From assembly GCF_000378965.1 (NCBI RefSeq), contig NZ_KB900536.1, positions 2,791,407 through 2,855,406 of the forward strand: a DNA stretch of 64,000 nucleotides, given 5' to 3'. The position numbers and the translations under genes were made by a program. Positions 45,942 to 54,489 of this stretch are shown piece after piece. The DNA is from Thioalkalivibrio thiocyanodenitrificans ARhD 1. GTDB lineage: Bacteria > Pseudomonadota > Gammaproteobacteria > Ectothiorhodospirales > Ectothiorhodospiraceae. The number at the start of each line of letters is the position of its first letter. Positions within the stretch are counted from its first letter, which is position 1. The notes under the pieces are model-generated. The model had not been told where the DNA came from, ran no database searches, and saw nothing but the letters and a program-made list of their open reading frames with translations.

Positions 45942-45963
45942 CCCTCCCCCATGAAGGGGAGGG
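45942..45963. terminator. Possible terminator hairpin after the dehydrogenase
   Basis: CCCTCCCC and GGGGAGGG, 8-bp arms, 6-nt loop; followed by AATTA rather than a U-run. Confidence 0.4.
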
Positions 45964-45980
45964 AATTACATAGCAGGGCC

Positions 45981-46067
45981 GTAGGTTGGGGTGAGCGCAG
46001 CGAACCCCAACGATTCGGGTCCTGGATGCTTCGCATGTTGGGGTTCGCTGCGCTCACCCCAACCTAC
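45981..46067. repeat. GTAGGTTGGGG-family inverted repeat, perfect 31-bp arms
   Basis: The left arm (45981-46011, GTAGGTTGGGGTGAGCGCAG...) and right arm (46037-46067) are exact reverse complements around 25 bp. The arms contain an inner GCGCAGCG core. A related element with GTAGGATGGGCAAAGCGAAG is at 50361-50523. Such sequences recur in many gammaproteobacterial genomes (remembered, not checked). Confidence 0.85.
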
Positions 46068-46104
46068 ACCATTCCGCAGCCCGGTCGCCCCGAGGGTCGG
46101 GTTC

Positions 46105-46767
46105 CTACCGGGGTTCCAGTTTGCGTACGCCGTCCGCACCGCCCAGGATCAGCACGTCCGCGGGGCGTTGGGCGAAGATGCCGACGGTGACCACCCCGGC
46201 CAACTGGTTGATGCGGCGCTCCATGTCCGTCGGATCGCTGATCTGCAGGTTGTGCACGTCCAGGATCACGTTGCCGTTGTCGGTGATGAAGCCCTCGCGC
46301 AGGACCGGCTGGCCGCCCAGGCGCACCAGCTCCCGGACCACGTAGGCCCGGGCCATGGGGATCACCTCCACCGGCAGGGGGAAGGCGCCCAGAACGTCCA
46401 CCAGCTTGCTCTCGTCGGCGATGCACACGAACCGATCACTGGCCGCCGCCACGATCTTCTCCCGTGTCAGTGCGCCGCCACCACCCTTGATCAGGTGCAG
46501 CTCGCGGTTGGATTCGTCCGCGCCGTCCACATAAAGCGGGAGTTGTCCCGCCGCATTCAGGTCCATGACCTGGATGCCGTGGCCGCGCAACCGCTGGGCG
46601 CTGGCCTCCGAGGAAGCGACCGTGCCGTCGATCCTGTCCCTGATTTCCGCCAGCAGGTCGATGAAGTGGTTGGCGGTGGATCCCGTGCCCACCCCGACGA
46701 CCATGCCGGGCTCGACGTACGCGATGGCGGCTTCGGCCGCCGCCTTCTTCATCTGGTCCTGATTCAT
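46105..46767 (-). CDS. rpiA: Ribose-5-phosphate isomerase A
   Basis: A 220-residue cytoplasmic enzyme that interconverts ribose-5-phosphate and ribulose-5-phosphate in the pentose phosphate pathway. Conserved motifs: [33 protein letters not shown] (catalytic Asp) and [16 protein letters not shown] (catalytic Lys). The ATG at 46767 was chosen because the family N-terminus is there ([14 protein letters not shown]) and AAGGAA precedes it. It is divergent from ilvA. A short-repeat hairpin lies in the 151-bp gap. Confidence 0.97.
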   Translation of the reverse strand: MNQDQMKKAAAEAAIAYVEPGMVVGVGTGSTANHFIDLLAEIRDRIDGTVASSEASAQRLRGHGIQVMDLNAAGQLPLYVDGADESNRELHLIKGGGGALTREKIVAAASDRFVCIADESKLVDVLGAFPLPVEVIPMARAYVVRELVRLGGQPVLREGFITDNGNVILDVHNLQISDPTDMERRINQLAGVVTVGIFAQRPADVLILGGADGVRKLEPR

Positions 46768-46830
46768 CTGATGATTCCTTCGATTCGAGGTCTGCCGACC
46801 TTCAGAGTGTCCGATTTCGAGCCGCCCGAA

Positions 46831-46914
46831 GATACAAGAGGCGAGATACAAGATACAAGCACGGCGGTGGCCCGGCATTTCCTTGTATGTTGTATCTCGC
46901 CTCTTGTATCTTGC
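46831..46914. repeat. Short-repeat hairpin (GATACAAG dialect) between rpiA and ilvA
   Basis: The left arm (46831-46859) and right arm (46882-46910) are 29-nt complements with one mismatch. Each contains direct repeats of GATACAAG(AG). The spacer is 22 bp. The right arm ends 5-9 bp before the ilvA ATG and occupies the place of its ribosome site. Confidence 0.9.
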
Positions 46915-46918
46915 TTCC

Positions 46919-48439
46919 ATGTCCTTCCCCTACCTTGAAAAGATTCTCACAGCCCGCGTTTACGATGTAGCCCGGGAAACCCCGCTCGACCCGATGTCGA
47001 CCCTGTCACGGCGCACGGGAAACACGGTCCTGCTCAAGCGCGAGGACCTGCAGCCGGTGTTCTCCTTCAAGCTGAGGGGCGCCTACAACCGCATGTTCCA
47101 CCTCACCGGGGAGCAGAAGGCACGGGGGGTGATCGCCGCATCTGCCGGCAACCATGCCCAGGGCGTTGCGCTGGGGGCCCGTAAGCTCGGGATACGCGCC
47201 ACCATCGTCATGCCCCAGACCACGCCCAGCATCAAGGTGGACGCGGTGCGCACCCTGGGCGGCAAGGCGGTCCTGCACGGGGATTCCTATGATGAAGCCA
47301 GTACCCATGCCCGGATCCTGGTCGAGAAGCACGGTTACACGTTCATTCACCCGTTCGATGATCCGTATGTGATTGCCGGTCAGGGCACGGTGGCGATGGA
47401 GCTGTTGCGCCAGCAGCCCGACCCCATCGATGCGGTGTTCGTCAGTGTGGGCGGCGGGGGCCTGCTGGCGGGCATGGCCGCCTACATCAAGGCGCTCAGA
47501 CCGGAGATCCGGGTGATCGGCGTGGAGCCCGACGACGCGCCCTCCATGACCGAGGCGCTCAAGCGCAAGCGGCGTGTCGTACTGGGGCAGGTGGGGATCT
47601 TTGCCGACGGCGCGGCCGTTCGCCAGGCGGGGGCCGAGACCTACCGGCTGGCGCGCAAGCATGTGGACGAGATGATTCTCGTCAGCGCCGACGAGATCTG
47701 CGCGGCGATCAAGGATGTCTTCGACGATACGCGCGTACTGGCGGAACCGGCCGGCGCGCTGGCCGTGGCGGGTCTGAAGAAGTACGTGGAAACCCGGGGC
47801 GTGACCGGCCAGACCCTGGCTGCCGTCCTGAGCGGTGCCAATATCAACTTCGACCGTCTGCGCTACGTCGCCGAGCGCGCGGAGCTGGGCGAGCGCCGCG
47901 AGGCCCTGTTCGCGGCCACCATCCCGGAGCGTCCCGGCAGTTTTCGGGCGTTCTGCCGGGCCATCGGCAAGCGCGGCATCACCGAGTTCAATTACCGCTA
48001 CACAGATGACCGTGACGCCCACGTGTTCGTGGGCGTCAAACTCTCCGGTGGAGAGGAGGAGCGGGTGACGGTCCTGGAAGGCCTGCGCAAACAGGGCTAC
48101 TCACTGGTGGATCTCACCGATAACGAGGTGGCCAAGGCGCACCTGCGGCACATGGTGGGCGGTCACGGTGGCGACGTGCGTGACGAGCGTGTCTTCCGGT
48201 TTGAGTTTCCCGAGCGCCCGGGGGCATTGCTGCGATTCCTGACCAACATGGGGCAGGACTGGAACATCAGCCTGTTCCACTATCGCAATCACGGGGCCGC
48301 CTATGGCCGTGTGCTCGCGGGAATCCAGGTTCCGGCCGGAGACAGAATACGGTTCCAGCGCTTTCTGGATGAACTGGGTTACCCCTACTGGGAGGAGACG
48401 GACAATCCGGTGTACAGGATGTTTCTTGGCCGGGTATGA
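46919..48439 (+). CDS. ilvA: Threonine ammonia-lyase, biosynthetic
   Basis: A 506-residue PLP enzyme that converts threonine to 2-oxobutanoate, the first step of isoleucine synthesis. The PLP lysine is in SFKLRGAYN (about residue 60), the phosphate-binding loop is [12 protein letters not shown], and [12 protein letters not shown] is conserved. Two C-terminal ACT-like regulatory domains (about 330-500) contain [14 protein letters not shown] and [14 protein letters not shown], indicating feedback inhibition by isoleucine. The length matches E. coli IlvA. The ATG at 46919 has no Shine-Dalgarno sequence because a repeat arm lies directly upstream; translation efficiency may be reduced. Confidence 0.97.
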   Translation: MSFPYLEKILTARVYDVARETPLDPMSTLSRRTGNTVLLKREDLQPVFSFKLRGAYNRMFHLTGEQKARGVIAASAGNHAQGVALGARKLGIRATIVMPQTTPSIKVDAVRTLGGKAVLHGDSYDEASTHARILVEKHGYTFIHPFDDPYVIAGQGTVAMELLRQQPDPIDAVFVSVGGGGLLAGMAAYIKALRPEIRVIGVEPDDAPSMTEALKRKRRVVLGQVGIFADGAAVRQAGAETYRLARKHVDEMILVSADEICAAIKDVFDDTRVLAEPAGALAVAGLKKYVETRGVTGQTLAAVLSGANINFDRLRYVAERAELGERREALFAATIPERPGSFRAFCRAIGKRGITEFNYRYTDDRDAHVFVGVKLSGGEEERVTVLEGLRKQGYSLVDLTDNEVAKAHLRHMVGGHGGDVRDERVFRFEFPERPGALLRFLTNMGQDWNISLFHYRNHGAAYGRVLAGIQVPAGDRIRFQRFLDELGYPYWEETDNPVYRMFLGRV

Positions 48440-48442
48440 AGC

Positions 48443-48479
48443 GGGCATCGAGCCTGCCGGATCGGCAGGCTCGATGCCC
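48443..48479. terminator. Stem-loop after ilvA
   Basis: Perfect 16-bp arms (48443-48458 and 48464-48479) around GGATC begin 4 bp after the stop codon. There is no U-run. Confidence 0.6.
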
Positions 48480-48600
48480 TGAGGACGACCGGCGCCAGCG
48501 GAGGAAGGGAACCGGGCAAATGGGTCGTTGCCATGCTCCCGATGCGCCGGAGATACCGCGGGAACGTCCGTCCGGATATGACACCTGGTCCTTGAACGGC

Positions 48601-48628
48601 AGAAAGGCCCGCCGAGGCGGGCCTTTCT
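48601..48628. terminator. Bidirectional terminator after the histone-H1-like gene
   Basis: AGAAAGGCCCGCC (48601-48613) and GGCGGGCCTTTCT (48616-48628) pair perfectly, with A/T ends giving U-rich tails in both directions. It lies 16 bp beyond the stop of the minus-strand gene. Confidence 0.75.
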
Positions 48629-48643
48629 GCGCACTGAAGCGAC

Positions 48644-49033
48644 TTAGCGCTTCTTCTTGGTGGTGCGGCGGGGCGCGACCTTTTTCTTGGCCCCGGCCTT
48701 TTTCTTCACGGCCTTTTTCTTGGCCCCGGCCTTTTTCTTCACGGCCTTTTTCTTGGCCCCAACCTTTTTCTTCACGGCCTTCTTCTTGGCCCCAACCTTC
48801 TTCTTCACGGCCTTTTTCTTGGCTCCGGCCTTTTTCTTCACGGACTTTTTCTTGACGGCTTTCTTCTTGGTGGTGGCCTTTTTCTTGACGGCGGCCTTCT
48901 TCTTGGTGGCTGCCTTCTTCACGGCTCTTTTCTTGGTGGCTGCCTTTTTCTTGACGGCGGCCTTGGTGCTGGATTTCTTCAATCGGGACTTGGTGCTTGC
49001 TTTCTTTTTTGCGGCGGCTTTCTTGATGGCCAT
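48644..49033 (-). CDS. Histone H1-like lysine-rich DNA-binding protein
   Basis: A 129-residue protein composed almost only of Lys, Ala, Val, Gly, Thr and Arg. Tandem KKAVKKKVGAK/KKAVKKKAGAK units of 11 residues (33 bp) occupy about residues 70-120. It resembles eukaryotic H1 tails and bacterial AlgP/Hc-type proteins and probably coats DNA in the nucleoid. The ATG at 49033 follows GGAGGGAGTG. The DNA repeats (48710-48840) can change copy number in frame. A terminator follows. Confidence 0.85.
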   Translation of the reverse strand: MAIKKAAAKKKASTKSRLKKSSTKAAVKKKAATKKRAVKKAATKKKAAVKKKATTKKKAVKKKSVKKKAGAKKKAVKKKVGAKKKAVKKKVGAKKKAVKKKAGAKKKAVKKKAGAKKKVAPRRTTKKKR

Positions 49034-49171
49034 TACACTCCCTCCAAACAATAAGCAGATACCCGAGCCTGAGTATAAACAACATCTTGCAAATTACTAG
49101 AGATTGGGTAATGAATTTTTTGCCGCATGTCAGACAGATCCATGCCTTGATCGCATCGAATTGCGTATTGA

Positions 49172-49504
49172 TCAGCCGTCGTGTTGGCGAAGTGCCTCCT
49201 CTCTGTATGCGGCGTCGATGGTTGTGATGATGTTTTCCACCATGCGAAAGCCCTCCACAGGCGCGTCATCGGCCATGTATTTCAAACGAAGCGGACCCAG
49301 ACATTTTACTGCGTCGACGCGTTCCAGCAGGGCGTCTCCGCCGGCATCACCAGCCTTCTTCGTGAAGGCGCGGATGATTTCCGAGGCGACGGATTGCGAG
49401 TGATTTCCCGTCACCGCCTTGCGGATGGTTTCTTCCGTGGTGCGGTCAAGCAATCGGACAGCCGAATGCTCGTGCAGGTACTGGAGCAGTTCGTTGAGAG
49501 TCAT
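49172..49504 (-). CDS. Small helical protein of unknown function
   Basis: A 110-residue protein starting MTLNELLQYLHEHSAVRLLDR, with GGGAGAA 6 nt before the ATG. It is acidic and mostly helical (RTTEETIRKAVTGNHSQSVA, RMVENIITTIDAAYREEAL) and without signal peptide. No family is recognised. It lies 138 bp upstream of the histone-like gene in the same direction; a link is possible but not shown. Confidence 0.6.
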   Translation of the reverse strand: MTLNELLQYLHEHSAVRLLDRTTEETIRKAVTGNHSQSVASEIIRAFTKKAGDAGGDALLERVDAVKCLGPLRLKYMADDAPVEGFRMVENIITTIDAAYREEALRQHDG

Positions 49505-49803
49505 GGTGATTCTCCCGGTATCGGGTGCAACCGTCCTGGTCGCCCCTGGCCGGCGCCTGCCAGGCAGGTTTGTCAGTTCGACTGTCTGACGGGCGTGGTG
49601 GTCCCCGTGACGGAAAGTCGGTGGCGTGCGTGGCCCTGGAGTGTTGTTCGGTTGCAACACCGAGATTGCCCGGCCGGTCGTGGTTCGATGCGGGTCCCGT
49701 CATCCACCCGGACCTGGAGGATGGCCGTGGAAGGTGGTGCTCCGGTATCCGGGCGTCAGACGCGCGCACGGTCGTGGCGTGGCACGACAGGAATGCAGGC
49801 TGG

Positions 49804-50262
49804 CTATGCCTCCACCAGGCTCATGATGAAGCGCCACTCTTCGGGGCTCACCGGCATGATGGACAGCCGGTTGCCCTTGCGCACCAGGGGCATGTTGGCC
49901 AGCTCGGGGCAGGCCTTGAGTTCGGCGAGCGGAATCACTCTCCTGAACTTGCGCTTGAAGCGCACATCCACCCGGTACCAGCGGGGGTTGTCCGGATCGC
50001 TCTTGGGATCGTAGTACCGGGCCTTCGGATTGAAGGCACTGTCGTCGGGATAGCCTTCCTTCGCGATCGTCATGAGGCCCACGATCCCGGGCACCTCGCA
50101 ATTGGAATGATAGAAGAAGACCTCGTCACCCTTCTTCATCTGGTCGCGCATCATGTTGCGGGCCTGGTAGTTTCGAACACCGTCCCAGGGCTCGACCTTC
50201 ACCCGCTTGAGATCATCGATGCCGAACACGTCCGGTTCGGACTTCATCAGCCAGTAAGCCAT
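49804..50262 (-). CDS. EVE domain protein
   Basis: A 152-residue protein of the EVE/PUA-like family (relatives: human THYN1, bacterial YqeB-type). It begins MAYWLMKSEPDVFGIDDL; conserved are WDGVRNYQARNMMRD, GDEVFFYHSNCEVPGIVG and YPDDSAFNPKARYYDPKSD. EVE domains bind modified bases in DNA or RNA; the ligand here is not known. ATG at 50262 is the family start. Transcribed alone. Confidence 0.93.
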   Translation of the reverse strand: MAYWLMKSEPDVFGIDDLKRVKVEPWDGVRNYQARNMMRDQMKKGDEVFFYHSNCEVPGIVGLMTIAKEGYPDDSAFNPKARYYDPKSDPDNPRWYRVDVRFKRKFRRVIPLAELKACPELANMPLVRKGNRLSIMPVSPEEWRFIMSLVEA

Positions 50263-50360
50263 GGGGTGTCGACCGGTTGTGGATTCGCGCGCCAGTATAA
50301 GTGGTGGGCCCGAGGTTCGCGAGAAGGGAGTCGGGGGGCGGGAGTGAGGAGCAAGGAACT

Positions 50361-50523
50361 GTAGGATGGGCAAAGCGAAGCGTGCCCATGCGGAAGGACG
50401 GAGCGGGACGGGGCCAGTCACTTGTCACTCGTACCCGTCACCAGTCGCATTTCGCTCGTTGCTGGCTCCCCCACTCGTTCAAGCCACCATCCGTATGGGC
50501 ACGCTGCGCTTTGCCCATCCTAC
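50361..50523. repeat. GTAGGATGGGC-family inverted repeat
   Basis: The left arm (50361-50394) and right arm (50490-50523) are 34-nt complements with two mismatches around 95 bp. The left arm begins GTAGGATGGGCAAAGCGAAG. It is related to the element at 45981-46067 in its outer GTAGGNTGGG and central AGCG. Confidence 0.8.
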
Positions 50524-50610
50524 GGTCGGTGTGGTCCGGTTCTGGATGAGGGCGCGACTATGGATTCCGGGCCGGTGTCGCGGGACAAAGCGGGGAGGGG
50601 GGTGGAAGGG

Positions 50611-50667
50611 CGAAGGATGAAGGATGAAGGATGAAGGCAGCCGGTTTCATTCATCCTTCATCCTTCC
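50611..50667. repeat. Short-repeat hairpin (GGATGAA dialect) at the ygfA 3' end
   Basis: The left arm (50611-50638) is three tandem AAGGATG 7-mers. The right arm (50646-50667) is the complement (TTCATCC) and encodes the last residues and stop of ygfA. Next to it (50668-50687) is a perfect 20-bp palindrome made of GGCC/AGCC blocks, within the ygfA coding end. Confidence 0.85.
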
Positions 50668-51267
50668 GGCCAGCCGGCCGGCTGGCCGGACAATGCCGTT
50701 CTCCGTGGCGATGGCAGTCAGCGGCACGTCCCACGGTTCGGCGGGGAGTTCATCCACTTCCTGGAATGCGTAGGCCATGCCCAGCAGACGGGGCTTTTGC
50801 CAGTGACGGCGGGATGCGAGGAAGGAAAAGGTGGTGTCGTAGTAGCCGCCGCCCATGCCGAGGCGGTTGCCATGGCGGTCGAAGCCGACCAGCGGGGTGA
50901 GCACCAGATCCAGATGCCTGGGGCTTACGCGCCGGCCGCGGGGGGCGGCGGGCTCGGGGATGCCGTAACGGTTCGGCTGCAGCCGCTCGCGCGCGTCCCA
51001 GGGCAGGAACCACAGACGGTGCGGGTGGGTGGGGTCAAGCACGGGCAGATAGAGCCGCTTCCCCCGGGCTCGTGCCGCCGCTGCCACGGGCAGCGGGTCC
51101 ACCTCCCCGCGGCAGGAGATGTAGACGGCGATATGCCGCGCGCGGTTGAACAGCGGTGAGGCGATTACATGCCGGGCGATCGCGTTCGAGCGCCGCGCGC
51201 ATTCATCGGCAGCCAGTGCCGCGCGCTCTGCGCGCAAGCGCCGCCGGATCTCATCGCGAAGGTTCAT
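50647..51267 (-). CDS. ygfA: 5-formyltetrahydrofolate cyclo-ligase
   Basis: A 206-residue enzyme that converts 5-formyl-THF to 5,10-methenyl-THF with ATP. Motifs: a basic N-terminus (LRDEIRRRLRAERAAL), AVYISCRGEVDP, the substrate loop LTPLVGFDRHGNRLGMGGGYYD and C-terminal PWDVPLTAIATENGIV. It lies downstream of 6S RNA and zapA, the conserved gammaproteobacterial order. The last residues (RMKDE) come from an invading GGATGAA repeat; a palindrome encodes PAGRLAG just before. Confidence 0.95.
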   Translation of the reverse strand: MNLRDEIRRRLRAERAALAADECARRSNAIARHVIASPLFNRARHIAVYISCRGEVDPLPVAAAARARGKRLYLPVLDPTHPHRLWFLPWDARERLQPNRYGIPEPAAPRGRRVSPRHLDLVLTPLVGFDRHGNRLGMGGGYYDTTFSFLASRRHWQKPRLLGMAYAFQEVDELPAEPWDVPLTAIATENGIVRPAGRLAGRMKDE

Positions 51268-51275
51268 GGGGGGAA

Positions 51276-51331
51276 GTTACAAGTGGCCAGTAGCGAGTGA
51301 CAAGGTTTTCCTTGCCACTGGCCACTTGTAC
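51276..51331. repeat. Short-repeat hairpin (ACAAGTGGCCAGT dialect) between 6S RNA and ygfA
   Basis: The left arm (51276-51304) and right arm (51309-51331) pair over ACAAGTGGCCAGT and CAAGG with a TTTT loop. The words match the arms around the S23 gene at 39691-40117. It may act as the processing or termination stem between 6S RNA and ygfA. Confidence 0.75.
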
Positions 51332-51341
51332 CTGCTTTTAA

Positions 51342-51535
51342 GAGGGCGCACTCCGCAAGTGCCGTGGCGAACCTTCGACCTTGAACCGCTGGTTCAAGTG
51401 GGGACTTGCGCGATGCTTAGAGGCTTTCCGCTGCGAAGGCGGACCTGCACAACCACATCGTCAGCTCAGTCTCCGGGGTATGAAATTAGGCTCAAGGATA
51501 CTACCCAGCCGCTCACGTACACCGCAGAGGCGCCC
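51342..51535 (-). ncRNA. ssrS: 6S RNA
   Basis: The minus-strand sequence can form the 6S rod: terminal stem GGGCGC/GCGCCC with CTCTGC/GCGGAG. Conserved blocks of E. coli 6S RNA are recognisable: CTTGAGCCTAATTTCATACC (5' side) and ACTTGAACCAGCGGTTCAAG (3' side). A large central bulge is likely between. The place between zapA and ygfA is the known ssrS locus. 6S RNA binds sigma70 RNA polymerase and acts as a template mimic in stationary phase. The ends are estimated from the terminal stem. Confidence 0.88.
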
Positions 51536-51622
51536 AAACCGGGAAATCGTCGGGGCTCTTTCGAGAGGCTGTTCCGCGCATGCGGGCGATCCGCTCCGAC
51601 CGCCAGTCTCTTCGGGAATTCC

Positions 51623-51937
51623 TTACAGGTCCATCTGTTGCCCGTTCTCCAGGGCATCGTCGATCTTTTCCTGCAGGGCGCGAATGCGGGTGCTCAGGGT
51701 CTGGCTCAGGCTTTCCCGCTGGTTTCGCGTCACCAGCATTTCGTGGGTGATGTTGAGCGCCGCGATCACGGCGATCCGGTCACCACCGATGATCCGGCCA
51801 CTGTCGCGAATCTCCTGCATGCGCCGGTCCAGCAGGCTGGCGGAGGCCAGCAGGGCGCTGCGTTCGTCGTCAGGACAGGCCACCTGGTATTCCTTTCCCA
51901 GGATCTGAACCGAAACCGGTTCAGGGCGGTTGCTCAT
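51623..51937 (-). CDS. zapA: Cell division protein ZapA
   Basis: A 104-residue protein that cross-links FtsZ filaments at the division ring. Features: PVSVQILGKEYQVACPDDE at the N-terminus, LLDRRMQEIRDSGRI, and the long C-terminal coiled coil (about residues 70-102). It overlaps the upstream zapB-like gene by 4 bp (ATGA) and is followed by 6S RNA. Confidence 0.95.
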   Translation of the reverse strand: MSNRPEPVSVQILGKEYQVACPDDERSALLASASLLDRRMQEIRDSGRIIGGDRIAVIAALNITHEMLVTRNQRESLSQTLSTRIRALQEKIDDALENGQQMDL

Positions 51938-52167
51938 ACACCGTGCTCCATGGCCTTCAGGCGCGAGATCATGGACTCCACCTTGAGACGCGCCTGCTCC
52001 TGGCCTTCCACCAGGTGCGAGCGCTCGGTCGCAAGCGTCACCTGCTGCTCACGCAGGAGGCGGTTCTCCTCCTTCAGCCGCTCGCAGGTGCGGATGAGCT
52101 CATTCACCCGCGTCTCGAGCTTTCTGAGTTCCTGCTCGGCAACATCTTGCATCGGCGTCTTGTCCAT
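51934..52167 (-). CDS. ZapB-like coiled-coil protein (TIGR02449 family)
   Basis: A 77-residue protein that is almost wholly coiled coil (LRKLETRVNELIRTCERLKE, NRLLREQQVTLATER). Small proteins of this type stand before zapA in many gammaproteobacteria and are thought to act in division like ZapB. The ATG at 52167 gives the family length; upstream ATG codons add a proline-rich, unlikely extension. Overlaps zapA by 4 bp. Confidence 0.82.
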   Translation of the reverse strand: MDKTPMQDVAEQELRKLETRVNELIRTCERLKEENRLLREQQVTLATERSHLVEGQEQARLKVESMISRLKAMEHGV

Positions 52168-52558
52168 GAGGCTAAGTCTAGGTCCGGGGGGGTGGGGCGT
52201 CAACACGGACCGCATCACGTGGCGGGAAGCCGGCTTACGGCGTACTGCTTCACTCCCGGAGATCCATTACAATGATCCGGTGCAGCCCGCCGGGTCCGCG
52301 TATCCACGCCGCTCCCGCGGGATCCAGGGGTTCCGGCGATCGGTGAACATGCGGTCGTATTGGCGTGCGGGTGGCGCAACGGCCGGGCCTGCTGCCCGAT
52401 GGACATCACGGGCACGCTGCGACCGCATATCGTGGGGGATCTGCCGGCAGTGCGGGTCGAGGTCCGGCGCGTGGCCTGTCGAGGCGAACCTGTCCTGTCC
52501 AGACGGGTAAGGCGCCTTGCAATTGATCGTCTTTCCCTATCATGTGCGCGGAGACACT
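52168..52558. other. Divergent promoter region zapB-like / ygfB
   Basis: 391 bp without a credible gene. A TACAAT -10-like box lies at 52268-52273 on the plus strand, but no good -35 box fits it. No RNA gene recognised. Confidence 0.4.
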
Positions 52559-53113
52559 TTGAACGTGACGCCAGATTACGATTCGGTGGATGGTGCATTG
52601 GCCCGTGCAGGTGCCGACACCGATGCCGCGGAAGGACACGGTACCCTGTGCGGCATGTTGAGCGTCAACGGGGCCCTGCCCGTGGAAGACTGGTTCCGGG
52701 AATTGCTGCCCGAGCCGGCACCCGGTGATCGTATGGCCGATGAATCGCGGCGCCAGCTGGCAGAGCTGTTCCGGGAGACGCGCATGCAGTTGCACGACAC
52801 GGAGTTGGGATTCGATCTGTTGTTGCCGGGGGATGACGCGCCCCTGGCGCGCCGTGTGGAGGCGCTGGGCCTCTGGTGTCAGGGTTTCCTGTATGGTCTT
52901 TCCGTCTGCGGGGTGCGTCAGGAAGGCAGCCTGCCCGAGGATTCCGCCGAGATCGTCCGGGACCTGGCGGACATCGCTGCAACCGGATTCGAGGTGGATG
53001 CCGATGAGGCCAATGAAACCGCCTACAGCGAGATTGTCGAGTACGTGAGGATGGGTGTGTTGCTGGTCAACGAGGAGTTGCAGCCCATCAAGGCACCGCC
53101 GAGACTTCACTGA
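52559..53113 (+). CDS. ygfB: UPF0149 family protein YgfB
   Basis: A 184-residue protein. Family features: AEGHGTLCGMLSVNG, LGLWCQGFLYGLSV, and the C-terminal ETAYSEIVEYVRMGVLLVNEE. TTG at 52559 is proposed as start because GGAG lies 5 nt upstream; GTG at 52565 is an alternative, and both give the family length. In Pseudomonas relatives influence beta-lactamase regulation, otherwise the role is not known. It heads the ygfB-pepP-ubiH-ubiI cluster, 10 bp before pepP. Confidence 0.9.
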   Translation: MNVTPDYDSVDGALARAGADTDAAEGHGTLCGMLSVNGALPVEDWFRELLPEPAPGDRMADESRRQLAELFRETRMQLHDTELGFDLLLPGDDAPLARRVEALGLWCQGFLYGLSVCGVRQEGSLPEDSAEIVRDLADIAATGFEVDADEANETAYSEIVEYVRMGVLLVNEELQPIKAPPRLH

Positions 53114-53123
53114 GAATCGTTCC

Positions 53124-54485
53124 ATGAATGCCACCACCCGCAACGCCCGACGCTTCTCTGCCAACGCGCTGCAGCCCGTGCAGATGAAGGAGTTCGCGCG
53201 CCGCCGCCGCCAGCTCATGCGCTCCATGGGTGAGGGGGGCATTGCGGTGGTCCCCTCGTCGCCGGTGCGTGTGCGCAATCACGACGTGGAATACCCCTAC
53301 CGTCAGGACAGCGATTTCCTCTATCTCACCGGATTCACCGAACCCGGTGCGGTGGCCGTGCTGGTGCCCGGGCGCCCCCAAGGCGAGTACGTGCTCTTCT
53401 GCCGCGAGCGCGATCCGGTCATGGAGACCTGGCATGGCCGCCGCGCAGGTCAGGAGGGCGCCGTGCAGCGATTCGGCGCCGATGACTCTTTTCCCATTGC
53501 CGATCTGGACGACATTCTGCCCGGCCTCCTGGAGGATCGGGAAAGGGTGTACGCCACCCTGGGCCGGGATCCGGAGTTCGACAAGAAGCTCATGGGCTGG
53601 GTGAACCTCCTGAAGGAGCAGGCGCGCAGCGGAGTGCATCCGCCGCACGAGTTCGTGTCCCTTGAATACCTGCTGCACGACATGCGGCTGTTCAAGTCCC
53701 GTTATGAGATCAAGACCATGCGCGAGGCGGGCGCAATCTCCACGAGGGCACACATGCGCGCCATGAAGGCCTGCCGTCCCGGCATGATGGAGTACGAGAT
53801 CGAGGCGGAGTTGCTCTACGAGTTCCGGCGCGCGGGCACGGAACCCGCCTATCCGTCCATCGTGGGCGGCGGCGACAACGGCTGCATTCTGCATTACACG
53901 GAGAATGATGCGCCGCTCAATGACGGCGATCTGCTGCTGATCGATGCGGGTTGCGAGGTTCAGGGCTACGCCAGCGACATCACCCGCACCTTTCCGGTCG
54001 GCGGGCGTTTCAGCCCCGCACAGCGCGAGCTCTATGAGGTGGTGCTGGAAGCGCAGCATGCGGCCATCGGGCAGGTGGTGCCGGGCAATCACTGGAATGA
54101 CCCGCATTCGGCGGCGGTGAAGGTGCTGACAAAGGGGCTGGTCTCTCTCGGATTGCTCAAGGGCCGCACGGCGCAGCTCATCAAGGACGGGGCGTACCGG
54201 CAGTTCTACATGCACCGCACAGGTCACTGGCTGGGTCTGGATGTGCACGACGTGGGCGATTACAAGCTCGACGACCAATGGCGGCTGCTCGAACGCGGCA
54301 TGGTCATGACCGTGGAGCCTGGGCTGTACGTCGCCGCCGGTATCCGTGGTGTGCCGAAGCGCTTCCAGGGGATCGGCATCCGCATCGAGGATGACGTGCT
54401 GGTCACTTCAAAGGGCCATGACGTGCTGACCAAGCACTGCCCCAAAGACCCCGAGGAGATTGAGGCGCTGGTTGGAACGGCGTGA
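53124..54485 (+). CDS. pepP: Xaa-Pro aminopeptidase
   Basis: A 453-residue metallopeptidase removing N-terminal residues before proline. The N-terminal domain (to about 180) precedes the pita-bread catalytic fold. Metal ligands: Asp in LLLIDAGCEVQGY, Asp in SDITRTFPV, His in GHWLGLDVHD, Glu in TVEPGLY and Glu in GIRIEDDVLV. HRTGHWLG is the family signature. ATG at 53124 follows the ygfB stop by 10 bp. Operon with ygfB and, across a repeat hairpin, ubiH. Confidence 0.96.
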   Translation: MNATTRNARRFSANALQPVQMKEFARRRRQLMRSMGEGGIAVVPSSPVRVRNHDVEYPYRQDSDFLYLTGFTEPGAVAVLVPGRPQGEYVLFCRERDPVMETWHGRRAGQEGAVQRFGADDSFPIADLDDILPGLLEDRERVYATLGRDPEFDKKLMGWVNLLKEQARSGVHPPHEFVSLEYLLHDMRLFKSRYEIKTMREAGAISTRAHMRAMKACRPGMMEYEIEAELLYEFRRAGTEPAYPSIVGGGDNGCILHYTENDAPLNDGDLLLIDAGCEVQGYASDITRTFPVGGRFSPAQRELYEVVLEAQHAAIGQVVPGNHWNDPHSAAVKVLTKGLVSLGLLKGRTAQLIKDGAYRQFYMHRTGHWLGLDVHDVGDYKLDDQWRLLERGMVMTVEPGLYVAAGIRGVPKRFQGIGIRIEDDVLVTSKGHDVLTKHCPKDPEEIEALVGTA

Positions 54486-54489
54486 AGCG

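Noticed and set aside
51146-52510. 454-codon plus-strand frame over 6S RNA and zapA
   Set aside because: Antisense to zapA, the zapB-like gene and 6S RNA; composition of a shadow frame.
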